DNA from: Planctomycetota bacterium | Lineage (GTDB): Bacteria > Planctomycetota > Phycisphaerae > WQYP01 | DNA: 24,384 nucleotides | Reading direction: 5' to 3' | NCBI GenBank assembly: GCA_021852225.1 | Contig: JAJZOA010000346.1 | Span: 1-24,384 of the forward strand | In this document: piece by piece, positions 1 to 6,970 of the stretch | Layout of the letters: each line of letters begins with the position of its first letter | Numbering within the stretch: the first letter of the stretch is position 1 | Translations under genes and position numbers: made by a program | The notes under the pieces: generated by a model | The model's input: the letters and a program-made list of their open reading frames with translations, nothing else | Database searches by the model: none | What the model was told of the DNA's origin: nothing

Positions 1-421
1 CGATGTTGGATTCCCGTTTCCGCCATAACCCATGGCGGACGACTGGATTTCCACCTTGGTGCCACACCAAACCGTACCTGGGCCACCGCTCCGGCAGACC
101 GACCGCCTTCGTTGACGCCTTGAGGCCAGTCTGGCCGGCCTTGGCGATTATCGGCAGGCTCAAGACTATCCTGCATCAGATATGTGGCGATAGCGCGCAG
201 CAGCCCCGCGCCCTACCTGTTTGCGGTTGTATTTGCCGCTGCTGCTATATCAGTGGCATGCCAATACAGCTGAATTCTGCTCTGTCGCGACTGTAAAGAA
301 TCCGGGTGCGGTTTTAAGCCTGAGGTTACCAGCACTGCGGCTATTGCGGTACAACCAGCGTTGCGACATCACATTAATCAATTTCGAACACAGATGAAAT
401 CCCAATATTCCGCCGTCTGCC
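1..421. other. Left edge, no supported gene
   Basis: I see no convincing gene here. The only long open frame on the plus strand (about 3-296) encodes a Cys/Pro/Arg-rich composition with no domain, no ribosome binding site and no coupling to the following gene. The stretch probably holds the end of intergenic DNA upstream of the operon promoter at 422-450. A gene that begins left of the window cannot be excluded. Confidence 0.5.
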
Positions 422-450
422 TTGCCACGCCAGCGGTAAACGGTTGTAAT
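422..450 (+). promoter_or_regulatory. Putative sigma70-type promoter of the AIM24-MoxR-DUF58 operon
   Basis: A -35 box TTGCCA (422-427) and a -10 box TGTAAT (445-450) are separated by exactly 17 nt. Each matches the consensus at five of six positions. The predicted transcript starts near 457, giving a leader of about 40 nt to the ATG at 498. The promoter therefore also argues against the in-frame ATG at 453 as the real start. Confidence 0.55.
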
Positions 451-497
451 CTATGGCTGTCGAATTCGTCGCACAATTAATCCGAGGAGCCGTTGTT

Positions 498-1196
498 ATG
501 GGTGTGCCAGCTCTACTTGCAACACATGTCGTGGATGAAAAATATGCCGGTTTAACCTATCACATTCAGGGAGAACTTGTGCCCGTTCTTCAAATTGAAA
601 TGGGGCAGACGGGCATCTATTTCGAGCATCATGTCCTGCTTTGGAAAGACCCGGCCGTGAACATCGGCATCAAAACCATGAAGGGCGCTTTTAAGCGGAT
701 GATTTCCGGCATGCCAATTTTTATGACCGAGGCTGGCGGTCCGGGCCGCATCGCCTTCAGCCGGGACGGACCAGGCCATATAATGGCGCTGCACCTGCAG
801 GCAGGACAAACGGTGGATGTCCGCGAACACCAGTTCCTGGCCGCCAGTTCCAACGTGGACTTCACCTTCCGTCGGGTTCAGGGTGTGGCAAATATGCTGT
901 TCAGCGGCACTGGCTTTTTTATTGATACATTCAGTACGCAGCACCAAGAAGGAATCGTGTGGCTTCATGGCTATGGGAATATTTTTGAAATAACGCTGGC
1001 GCAAGGCGAACAGATTGATATTGAACCAGGCGGCTGGATATATAAAGACCCGACGGTCAACATGGAAACCAAAATCCAAAAACTTTCCACCGGTTTTTTT
1101 GCTTCTGCAGGGCAAATGGTCTGGAACCGCTTCACGGGTCCCGGCCGCCTGGCTTTACAAAGCATGTACATGCCGCTGGAAGCTGGAGTGGAATAA
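498..1196 (+). CDS. AIM24 family protein (TIGR00266-like)
   Basis: The 232-residue product matches the AIM24/TIGR00266 family, a beta-rich fold of uncertain biochemical role; the mitochondrial member affects inner-membrane organisation. Visible hallmarks are the N-terminal Y-x-I-x-G segment (21-25), the KD-P-VN-x-x-I-K-T block near 50-60, the GGPGRIAFS loop (80-88), and a second KDPTVNMETK block near 183-192 ahead of a FTGPGRLALQ segment (212-221). The repeated KDP-VN and GPGR-A motifs reflect the internal duplication of the fold. I chose the ATG at 498 because GAGGAG (484-489) sits 8 nt upstream; the ATG at 453 has no SD and lies at the predicted transcription start. No signal peptide or TM segment is visible. 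It is the first gene of the MoxR operon, 41 nt before the next. Family assignment is confident; function is not known. Confidence 0.85.
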   Translation: MGVPALLATHVVDEKYAGLTYHIQGELVPVLQIEMGQTGIYFEHHVLLWKDPAVNIGIKTMKGAFKRMISGMPIFMTEAGGPGRIAFSRDGPGHIMALHLQAGQTVDVREHQFLAASSNVDFTFRRVQGVANMLFSGTGFFIDTFSTQHQEGIVWLHGYGNIFEITLAQGEQIDIEPGGWIYKDPTVNMETKIQKLSTGFFASAGQMVWNRFTGPGRLALQSMYMPLEAGVE

Positions 1197-1198
1197 TG

Positions 1199-1207
1199 CC
1201 CCCCCCC
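1199..1207 (+). repeat. Nine-cytosine homopolymer tract
   Basis: Nine consecutive C bases lie two nt after the AIM24 stop codon and 30 nt before the next ATG. A tract of this length can slip during replication or be miscounted in sequencing. Because it is intergenic, a length change would alter spacing within the operon rather than a reading frame. Confidence 0.9.
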
Positions 1208-1237
1208 ACGCGGGACATGCACCCGTGGAATTGATCC

Positions 1238-1534
1238 ATGGCACTAAAAAAAACCTATTGCGTGAATCATTCGGATCGCCCGGCCGTCGGCGTGTGCGTC
1301 ATTACACGGCAGCCGGTATGTGAAGAATGCACCACCCGGTACGAAGGTGTTAATTACAGCCGGGCGGGGCTTGCGATTCTTAAAGCCCGTCGGGCGTCGG
1401 AAACCGGAACACGGTTCTGGCCTGACCGAGTATGGTTTATCGTGCTTGGTGTTCTATCCCCGGCATTTCTTTTCTTTCTTTATTTTGCTCTGGTCACATT
1501 GGCCCGTTGGCTGATGCGAATGGAGGCTGCATGA
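1238..1534 (+). CDS. Small half-B-box zinc-finger-like protein with one TM segment
   Basis: This 98-residue protein has an N-terminal B-box-like finger (residues 8-31) and one TM helix (about 65-89). The Cys/His ligands C8, H11, C28 and C31, with the DRPAV and RQPVCEEC context, match the bacterial B-box pattern seen in small membrane proteins. C20 is present, but its partner (T23) and the usual later Cys pair in a YC-x2-C motif (here S41 and G44) are missing, so only one of the two zinc sites looks complete. The charged linker 49-64 leads into a hydrophobic helix that would anchor the finger to the membrane. The SD is weak (GTGGA near 1227). The TGA overlaps the ATG of the next gene (ATGA, 1531-1534), indicating translational coupling. 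The role is unknown; scaffolding within the MoxR membrane complex is an inference. Confidence 0.75.
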   Translation: MALKKTYCVNHSDRPAVGVCVITRQPVCEECTTRYEGVNYSRAGLAILKARRASETGTRFWPDRVWFIVLGVLSPAFLFFLYFALVTLARWLMRMEAA

Positions 1535-2340
1535 CCCAGTCGCCAATTCAAGACCTGCGCGATGACTCACTTTTACGTGCCGGATTTGTCGGCCCGTTGG
1601 ATGGTTCGCTGGAATATATCCGCCAGACCGCCGGATGGATTCTGCCGTTGTACATTCTTGCGACCGGTCCGCTGATTCTGGTGGCCGTGGCCGAAATTTC
1701 CGCCATTATGGAACGGGATGTAACCGCATCGCAATTTTACCTTCTTCTGGCACTGCCGGCACTGGTTTGGCGATGGGGAATCTGCTCGCTGATACAGTCG
1801 CGGGTTCTTGCGGACCTTTCGGGAACAAAGCCTCCGGCGATCCGTAAAAGGATCGCCTTTATACTCGTGATCCGCACGGCGCTGGCACCTCTGGCGATCT
1901 GGGGAATTTTCTTTTTTGTTATTCCATCTCTTCTGGCCATTGCCGCCGGTACCCTGGTCACTCCCCTGCTGCTTGATGCGTCCGATACCGGCTGGAACCA
2001 AGTGAAAAAACTGATGCGGTATAGCGTGGTTTCCACTCGCGCCATGCGTCTGGCCGCACTGCTGATGGTTATATTTCTGTTTGCGTCTTCAATGGTGTAC
2101 GGCGTACTGGCGATCATGGGAACTTTTGTGCTGCCCTCATTACTGGGAATCGCAGACCCGCGCATTGGAGTCATTCTTAACAGCGGGACACTGAATCTGG
2201 GACTTGACTTTTTTACCCTGCTGGCACTGGACCTGTTGTGGTGCGTGTCCGGAGTCATTCTCTTTCTTGAACTTGATGCCCGGCGAACGGGCGCGGATTT
2301 GCGAAGCCGCCTGCAAGCAATGCTGGAGGGTCCGCGATGA
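1531..2340 (+). CDS. Polytopic membrane protein of the MoxR operon
   Basis: The 269-residue protein is strongly hydrophobic, with about six predicted TM segments (roughly 35-57, 67-88, 108-128, 129-148, 174-205 and 222-246). The N-terminus (1-34) and the Arg-rich C-terminus (251-269) would be cytosolic. I do not recognise a specific family; position and topology recall the uncharacterised membrane proteins commonly found beside DUF4129 and MoxR genes. No catalytic motif is visible. The ATG at 1531 overlaps the previous stop by 4 nt, and the TGA at 2338-2340 overlaps the next ATG in the same ATGA fashion. The next gene's SD (GGAGGG, 2326-2331) is inside this gene. The tight coupling suggests it is made in fixed ratio with its neighbours. 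The substrate or partner is unknown. Confidence 0.8.
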   Translation: MTQSPIQDLRDDSLLRAGFVGPLDGSLEYIRQTAGWILPLYILATGPLILVAVAEISAIMERDVTASQFYLLLALPALVWRWGICSLIQSRVLADLSGTKPPAIRKRIAFILVIRTALAPLAIWGIFFFVIPSLLAIAAGTLVTPLLLDASDTGWNQVKKLMRYSVVSTRAMRLAALLMVIFLFASSMVYGVLAIMGTFVLPSLLGIADPRIGVILNSGTLNLGLDFFTLLALDLLWCVSGVILFLELDARRTGADLRSRLQAMLEGPR

Positions 2341-3182
2341 GTTTTCAAGGACGAATCTTCGCGGTATGTCGACGATTCATTCTGTTCGCCGTTGGGCTGC
2401 TGCTGGCCGCGGGCATTGTTGCCGATACCGCGGGCGACGCGGTTGCCCACCGGGTTGCCACCATGAATCGCAGTAGGGTGCACCCGCATCAGATACTGCG
2501 TCAGGTATTACAGGATCCGCTGTTTCACCAGTGGCAGTTGAAAACTTACGACCGCACTCCGAAATCCGCGATGGACTCCTATATTGCCAAAGTGCTTCGA
2601 ACACTCCGGCATCTCCTGGACAAGATATGGAACAGGCATTCACACGATCATTTCAAGCATACCGCTTTGTCACCAAAGGAATCCTCATCGTTTTCAACCG
2701 TGCTGGGCATTTTAGGAAAAGTCATCATTATTGTTGCCGTGATCGCAGTTGTTTTTCTTCTGATAAACCTGCTGGCGGGCCGTGATAAAAGGACTACCCC
2801 ACCCCCACCACCCGCCGATCTCCGGGATATTTCTGAAGCCCTGCAAGAGGGAGATGCTCTGGCGCTGGAAAGTGATCAGTGGCTGAACAAGGCTCGTGAA
2901 TTTGAATCCAGTGGCGAATTCAGGCTTATGTATCGGGCGATGTATCTGGCTCTGCTGGCGGGTCTGCACGAAAAAGGAAAGATTCGCTTCCGGCGCAGCG
3001 CCACAAATTACGCGCTGGTGCGCGGGTTTATCGGCAACCAGTCTGAACGAACCATTTTTGGAAGCCTGACCGAACGGTTTGACCACGTCTGGTATGGCTG
3101 GAAGGTTTATCCGGCGCAAACCACAGCGGACCTCAAGTCCGCCATGACCACGCTGCTTACGGGGGAGAACCGCCATGCGTAG
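2337..3182 (+). CDS. DUF4129 domain-containing membrane protein
   Basis: The 281-residue protein has a hydrophobic N-terminal helix (about 12-29, signal-anchor like), a soluble loop of about 90 residues, a second TM helix (about 122-147), a Pro-rich linker (155-159) and a C-terminal DUF4129 domain (about 180-255). The domain shows the expected helical blocks FRLMYRAMYLALL (195-207), a K-x-R-F-x-x-S-A-T-N-Y segment (215-225) and a closing LTERFDHVWYG (244-254). DUF4129 domains are found beside MoxR/DUF58 genes or fused to transglutaminase-like membrane proteins; the domain's activity is unknown. The domain should face the cytoplasm after two TM passes. The start overlaps the upstream gene by 4 nt, with GGAGGG 5 nt before the ATG. 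The 3' end overlaps the DUF4350 gene by 8 nt. Confidence 0.85.
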   Translation: MSFQGRIFAVCRRFILFAVGLLLAAGIVADTAGDAVAHRVATMNRSRVHPHQILRQVLQDPLFHQWQLKTYDRTPKSAMDSYIAKVLRTLRHLLDKIWNRHSHDHFKHTALSPKESSSFSTVLGILGKVIIIVAVIAVVFLLINLLAGRDKRTTPPPPPADLRDISEALQEGDALALESDQWLNKAREFESSGEFRLMYRAMYLALLAGLHEKGKIRFRRSATNYALVRGFIGNQSERTIFGSLTERFDHVWYGWKVYPAQTTADLKSAMTTLLTGENRHA

Positions 3183-4614
3183 GGTTATGCCGGCAGCGCT
3201 GGGTATCGCTTTTATCCTGATGGCCTTCTGGTTTCTGATCGACGAGGCTTACAGCACCGCACGGGGCGGCGCGCAGTTGCCGCTGGGGTCCGCAATGCGA
3301 TATGACCCGTACGGCACAGCGGCGCTCTACCGCACACTTTTGCGGATGGGCCAGCCGGTGACTCTATTGAACCGTTCGATTCTCGATCGCGCAGACAAGG
3401 GCGTTCTTCTGGTAGTCGTTCCGCCTGGTGGAGGCCGCGCGGCGACGGAGAATTACAGTGTTTCGTCCGGATATAATCCGCCGTTGCTGAAATGGATTCG
3501 AGCCGGCAATACATTTCTTGAATTCAGCCAGAACCAGACGCGAATCATGAGCCATTTCGGCGTCACGGGACAGCGAGTCATTCCCCATTTTGGAAAAATC
3601 ACCCGCAAAACCAGAAAGGCGAAGGAAGACAACCGGAAATCAAAACGCAAGAAACCATGGAATTTTGTCCATGAAATGCACATGGATTCCGGGCAGATAC
3701 AAAGTTCGCGGGGGCCTTGGTATTCAATACTTTCCGCTGGAAAAAACCCGGACAGGCTTAAACCGTGGCTTACACCCTGCCTCTGGACTCCACCGAAAAC
3801 AACTCACACACCGAACATGATCGCCGACCGCGGCCACCAGCCACGCAGCACGAAGGAATCAGTTGTCATGCTGGCGCCGCAGTCTTTTCTTACAAGTCAT
3901 TCAGCAAAGGCCAACCACGACCGGTGGCATATTCTGGCCGTGGCAAATGCGAAACCTGTCGCCATCGAACGAAAATATGGATCGGGCCAAATTATTTTCG
4001 TCGCCTCGCCATGGCCGGTCTATAACGCGGGGATAACGCAGGCGGACAATCTGAATTTTATAATGGCCCTGGTGGGAAAAAGGCCGGTCATATTTGATGA
4101 ATGGCAACTGGGGTTGGGACAGAACGAATCGGTCATTCGCGTGCTTGGCTCCAACGGGCTGATACCTTTGCTGCTGCAACTGATCCTGCTGCTTCTGCTG
4201 TACGCCTGGAGTCGAAGCGGTTATCCCATTCAACGCGGCAACCCCGCTTCCGCGCGCACCGACACCATATCAGACCAGATTATGTCCCTCGGACACCTTT
4301 ACGCACGGTCACTTAGCGCCCAGGAGATTGCGCAGCGGATTCATCGGGAAATTATTGAACGACTCTCTTCGGCCATCGGGTGCCGGCAGGAAGAACTGCC
4401 ACAGCGCGTCGGCGGACTTCCTTCCGATCTTTCGGTTCAAGCCCGGTACCTTCTGAACAATATAAACTATACAGATAATTTAATATACAAGCCATCCCGA
4501 ATGAAACGGAATACAAAACAACGTTCGAAGGATAACCGCCGGCTTATTGAAGTGCTTGCACAATTGTCGTCTTTATGCGAGGAGCTTAAACGTGTCCGAT
4601 ATTCAAAATCCTGA
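3175..4614 (+). CDS. DUF4350 domain-containing membrane protein
   Basis: The 479-residue protein has an N-terminal TM helix (about 7-22), an extracytoplasmic DUF4350 region, a C-terminal TM helix (about 329-344) and a cytosolic tail of about 135 residues. DUF4350 features are the D-P-Y-G-T-A-A-L-Y-R-T-L-L segment (44-56), the hydrophobic strand LLVVVPPGG (78-86), the K-Y-G-S-G-x-I-I strand (267-274), and V-I-F-D-E-W (305-310) just before the second TM helix. The fold resembles a glutamine-amidotransferase-like Rossmann sheet, usually without a catalytic triad. A very basic insert (about 142-161, mostly K/R) interrupts the soluble domain. The start has GGGGGAG (3161-3167) 7 nt upstream and overlaps DUF4129 by 8 nt. 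The 3' end overlaps the MoxR gene by 23 nt. Such proteins are standard partners of MoxR/DUF58 clusters; their job is unproven. Confidence 0.85.
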   Translation: MRRVMPAALGIAFILMAFWFLIDEAYSTARGGAQLPLGSAMRYDPYGTAALYRTLLRMGQPVTLLNRSILDRADKGVLLVVVPPGGGRAATENYSVSSGYNPPLLKWIRAGNTFLEFSQNQTRIMSHFGVTGQRVIPHFGKITRKTRKAKEDNRKSKRKKPWNFVHEMHMDSGQIQSSRGPWYSILSAGKNPDRLKPWLTPCLWTPPKTTHTPNMIADRGHQPRSTKESVVMLAPQSFLTSHSAKANHDRWHILAVANAKPVAIERKYGSGQIIFVASPWPVYNAGITQADNLNFIMALVGKRPVIFDEWQLGLGQNESVIRVLGSNGLIPLLLQLILLLLLYAWSRSGYPIQRGNPASARTDTISDQIMSLGHLYARSLSAQEIAQRIHREIIERLSSAIGCRQEELPQRVGGLPSDLSVQARYLLNNINYTDNLIYKPSRMKRNTKQRSKDNRRLIEVLAQLSSLCEELKRVRYSKS

Positions 4615-5566
4615 ACTGATCTGGGCTATTGAAACGCTTGCGGCCGTGCGGGCGCAGGTTTCCGCTGTTGTCCGCGGCCAGGAAAATGCACTGGACAGCA
4701 TGCTGACGGCATTGCTGGCCGGCGGCCACGCGCTGCTGGAAGGTGTTCCGGGAACGGCGAAAACGCTGGCGGTTCGAACCATGGCGATGACACTGGCCTG
4801 CCGGACAAAGCGCATCGCCTTTACGCCGGACCTGATGCCATCCGATATTACCGGCACCACTATCCTGACTCCGGGAGATCGCGATTTTCATCTGCACCAG
4901 GGGCCGGTGTTTACAGACCTGCTGCTGGCCGATGAAATAAATCGCGCGCCGGCGAAAACCCAGTCGTCGCTGCTCGAGGCCATGGCGGAAAAGCATGTCA
5001 CCATAGACGGCATGCGTCATTTGCTTTCGCCGGTGTTCACCGTATTTGCCACGCAAAATCCAGTGGAATTTGAGGGAACGTATCCCCTGCCGGAAGCCCA
5101 GCAGGACCGCTTTTTATTGAAGATTACGCTGGACTACCCGTCCGAGGAGGCTGAAACCTTTATTCTTCAACGCTCCCATGCCGGACAGCCGCTGGATAAT
5201 CTGGAATTGGCAAACTTAAAGCCACTGTTGGATGTAAACGGTTTATTGAGGGCGCAAGCGGCCCTGGCGCTGGTGCGGGTGGATCCGCCGATTATTAAAT
5301 ATATTCTCGACATTGTACGTGCCACCCGTCGGCATGAAGCTATTCTTCTGGGTGGCGGCCCACGGGCCTGCATCGCGCTGCTCTTATGCGCCAAGGCGTG
5401 GGCATTGATACATGGCCGGGATTTTGCCTCTCCGGATGATGTCGTTCGGCTGGCTGAAGCTGTGCTGAGCCATCGGCTTACACTATCGGCCGATGCGGAG
5501 GTGGCCGGCGCAAGCAAATCGGAAGTGCTGACCCGAATTCTTGAAACTATTGAGGTGCCGCGATGA
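4592..5566 (+). CDS. MoxR family AAA+ ATPase
   Basis: This is a 324-residue MoxR-type AAA+ ATPase, a cytosolic chaperone-like enzyme that uses ATP to remodel or insert cofactors into partner proteins, usually with vWA-domain partners. Walker A is GVPGTAKT (51-58), Walker B is LLLADE followed by INR (110-118), and sensor 1 is ATQNP (153-157), followed by the family pattern EFEGTYPLPEAQ-DRF. The C-terminal lid contains a GGGPRA sensor-2 region. I chose GTG at 4592 because GAGGAG (4579-4584) stands 7 nt before it; the earlier in-frame ATG at 4547 would add 15 residues that do not match the family. It overlaps DUF4350 by 23 nt and the DUF58 gene by 4 nt (ATGA), as expected for a MoxR/DUF58 pair. 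All key ATPase motifs look intact. Confidence 0.95.
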   Translation: MSDIQNPELIWAIETLAAVRAQVSAVVRGQENALDSMLTALLAGGHALLEGVPGTAKTLAVRTMAMTLACRTKRIAFTPDLMPSDITGTTILTPGDRDFHLHQGPVFTDLLLADEINRAPAKTQSSLLEAMAEKHVTIDGMRHLLSPVFTVFATQNPVEFEGTYPLPEAQQDRFLLKITLDYPSEEAETFILQRSHAGQPLDNLELANLKPLLDVNGLLRAQAALALVRVDPPIIKYILDIVRATRRHEAILLGGGPRACIALLLCAKAWALIHGRDFASPDDVVRLAEAVLSHRLTLSADAEVAGASKSEVLTRILETIEVPR

Positions 5567-6924
5567 TACTGCCCGGACGCATGGCGATGGGGCTGGCGGC
5601 CAGCGTAAGTCTGCTGTTGCTGGCGGCTGCACTCGCGACTCATTCGCCCGCTGGGGAATCGCTCCTGCTGACCGCCATAGCGCTTGATGCTCTGCTGGCC
5701 ATGGCCATGACGCTGGACGGTTTTTTACTGCGACGCGCACAGATTGTCCTTGAGCCGCAATTTCCCAAGCGGGGCGAGGCGGAACGCGAAATTCAAATTG
5801 TCTGGTGTATTGAAAACCGCGGCACCGGCCCCATTTACATCACGCTTGAATTCACCGATCTGGCAGATGAATTAGCCACGAATTCGCCAGACCGACCGTC
5901 CGAGCGTCTGTTACCCTCAGCCCGCCAATGGTTACTCCAACCGCGGCAGGCAATTGATGCGGCATTCCGTATTACCCCTGCGAACCGTGGCCTCTTGTAC
6001 TTGCCAAAGCCCGTCCTGACAACAGCCCATCGGTGGCGACTGGCTCAATGCCGGACGGTCGGCCCCAAGCCGCCGCCGATCACCATTTATCCAAGCATCG
6101 CGCCGATCCGACGTTATGAAGCGCTGCGCCGCAACCGGGCACTCAATCAGATCGGCATGCACCAGCGGAGGCTGGTTGGGTCTGGCAGGGAATTCGAACA
6201 ACTCCGAGATTATCTGCCCGATGACGAATTTCGCGATATAAACTGGAAAGCCTCTGCGCATCACCGCAAATTAATTACCAATGTCTTTCAGATGGAGCGC
6301 AGCCAGGATGTGCTGCTTTGCCTGGACGCGGCCCGAATGATGGCCATGCCGGTATCCGGGCGCACCGCACTGGATTTCGCAATTGATGCCGCCATTCTGC
6401 TGGCCTATACCGTGGCTCGTCAGGGAGACCGAGTGGGTCTGGCGGTGTTTCGTGATCAGATGGAAACATTCATTAAGCCCGCCGGTTCAACCCGCGCCGT
6501 ATCGCGAGTCATAAAAGCGATGGTAGAGGTTCAGCCCAAAAATCTCTTCCCGTCTTACGCCGCACTGGCCGAGGCAGTTCGGACTCGGCAGAATCGGCGC
6601 GCCATGATCTTTTTGTTTACTGATATGAACGATCCGCAGTTAACCACCAATCTTTCGGAAATAGCCGGATCATTCCGGCGGCGGCATCTGTTGACTGTCA
6701 TTTCATTGCGAGATCCGCTGCTGAATCAGGCGGTGAGTTGTGCACCGCGCACGACCACGGAAATGTTCCAAGTGATGGCCGCCCGCCAGTTGCTGATACA
6801 ACGCGATTCCCACAAGTCGAAACTTAAACTGGCTGGTGCCGGTCTGCTTGAAAGCGATGCTGGCGGTCTGTCAATTTCGGTAATCAATCGTTATTTAACC
6901 ATTAAGGCCCGCCAACTGGCATAA
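5563..6924 (+). CDS. DUF58 domain-containing (vWA-like) protein
   Basis: The 453-residue protein has two N-terminal TM helices (about 8-26 and 33-52), a beta-rich region, and the DUF58 signature: GREFEQLRDYLPDD-x-x-R-x-I-N-W-K-A-S (208-231), followed by LITNVFQMERSQ (238-249). A von Willebrand A-like domain follows from about 249. Its first strand LLCLD (251-255) is followed by A-A-R-M-M, so both serines of the classical MIDAS D-x-S-x-S are absent and metal-dependent ligand binding is doubtful. The strand GDRVGLAVF (288-296) and the LFTD block further on fit the rest of the vWA fold. The start overlaps the MoxR stop by 4 nt. DUF58 proteins are thought to be membrane-anchored clients or adaptors of MoxR. 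It is the last gene of the operon, 46 nt from the convergent aminopeptidase gene; I see no clear terminator between them. Confidence 0.92.
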   Translation: MILPGRMAMGLAASVSLLLLAAALATHSPAGESLLLTAIALDALLAMAMTLDGFLLRRAQIVLEPQFPKRGEAEREIQIVWCIENRGTGPIYITLEFTDLADELATNSPDRPSERLLPSARQWLLQPRQAIDAAFRITPANRGLLYLPKPVLTTAHRWRLAQCRTVGPKPPPITIYPSIAPIRRYEALRRNRALNQIGMHQRRLVGSGREFEQLRDYLPDDEFRDINWKASAHHRKLITNVFQMERSQDVLLCLDAARMMAMPVSGRTALDFAIDAAILLAYTVARQGDRVGLAVFRDQMETFIKPAGSTRAVSRVIKAMVEVQPKNLFPSYAALAEAVRTRQNRRAMIFLFTDMNDPQLTTNLSEIAGSFRRRHLLTVISLRDPLLNQAVSCAPRTTTEMFQVMAARQLLIQRDSHKSKLKLAGAGLLESDAGGLSISVINRYLTIKARQLA

Positions 6925-6970
6925 ACAGACATCGGTCGCCCGTCCCGGCCAGTCGGCACGGAGGTGTCGG

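Noticed and set aside
3..296. 97-residue plus-strand open frame at the left edge
   Set aside because: No SD, Cys/Arg/Pro-rich composition without any domain, and no coupling to the operon; reads as chance.
453..497. Upstream ATG for the AIM24 gene
   Set aside because: It sits at the predicted transcription start and has no SD, while 498 has GAGGAG at good spacing.
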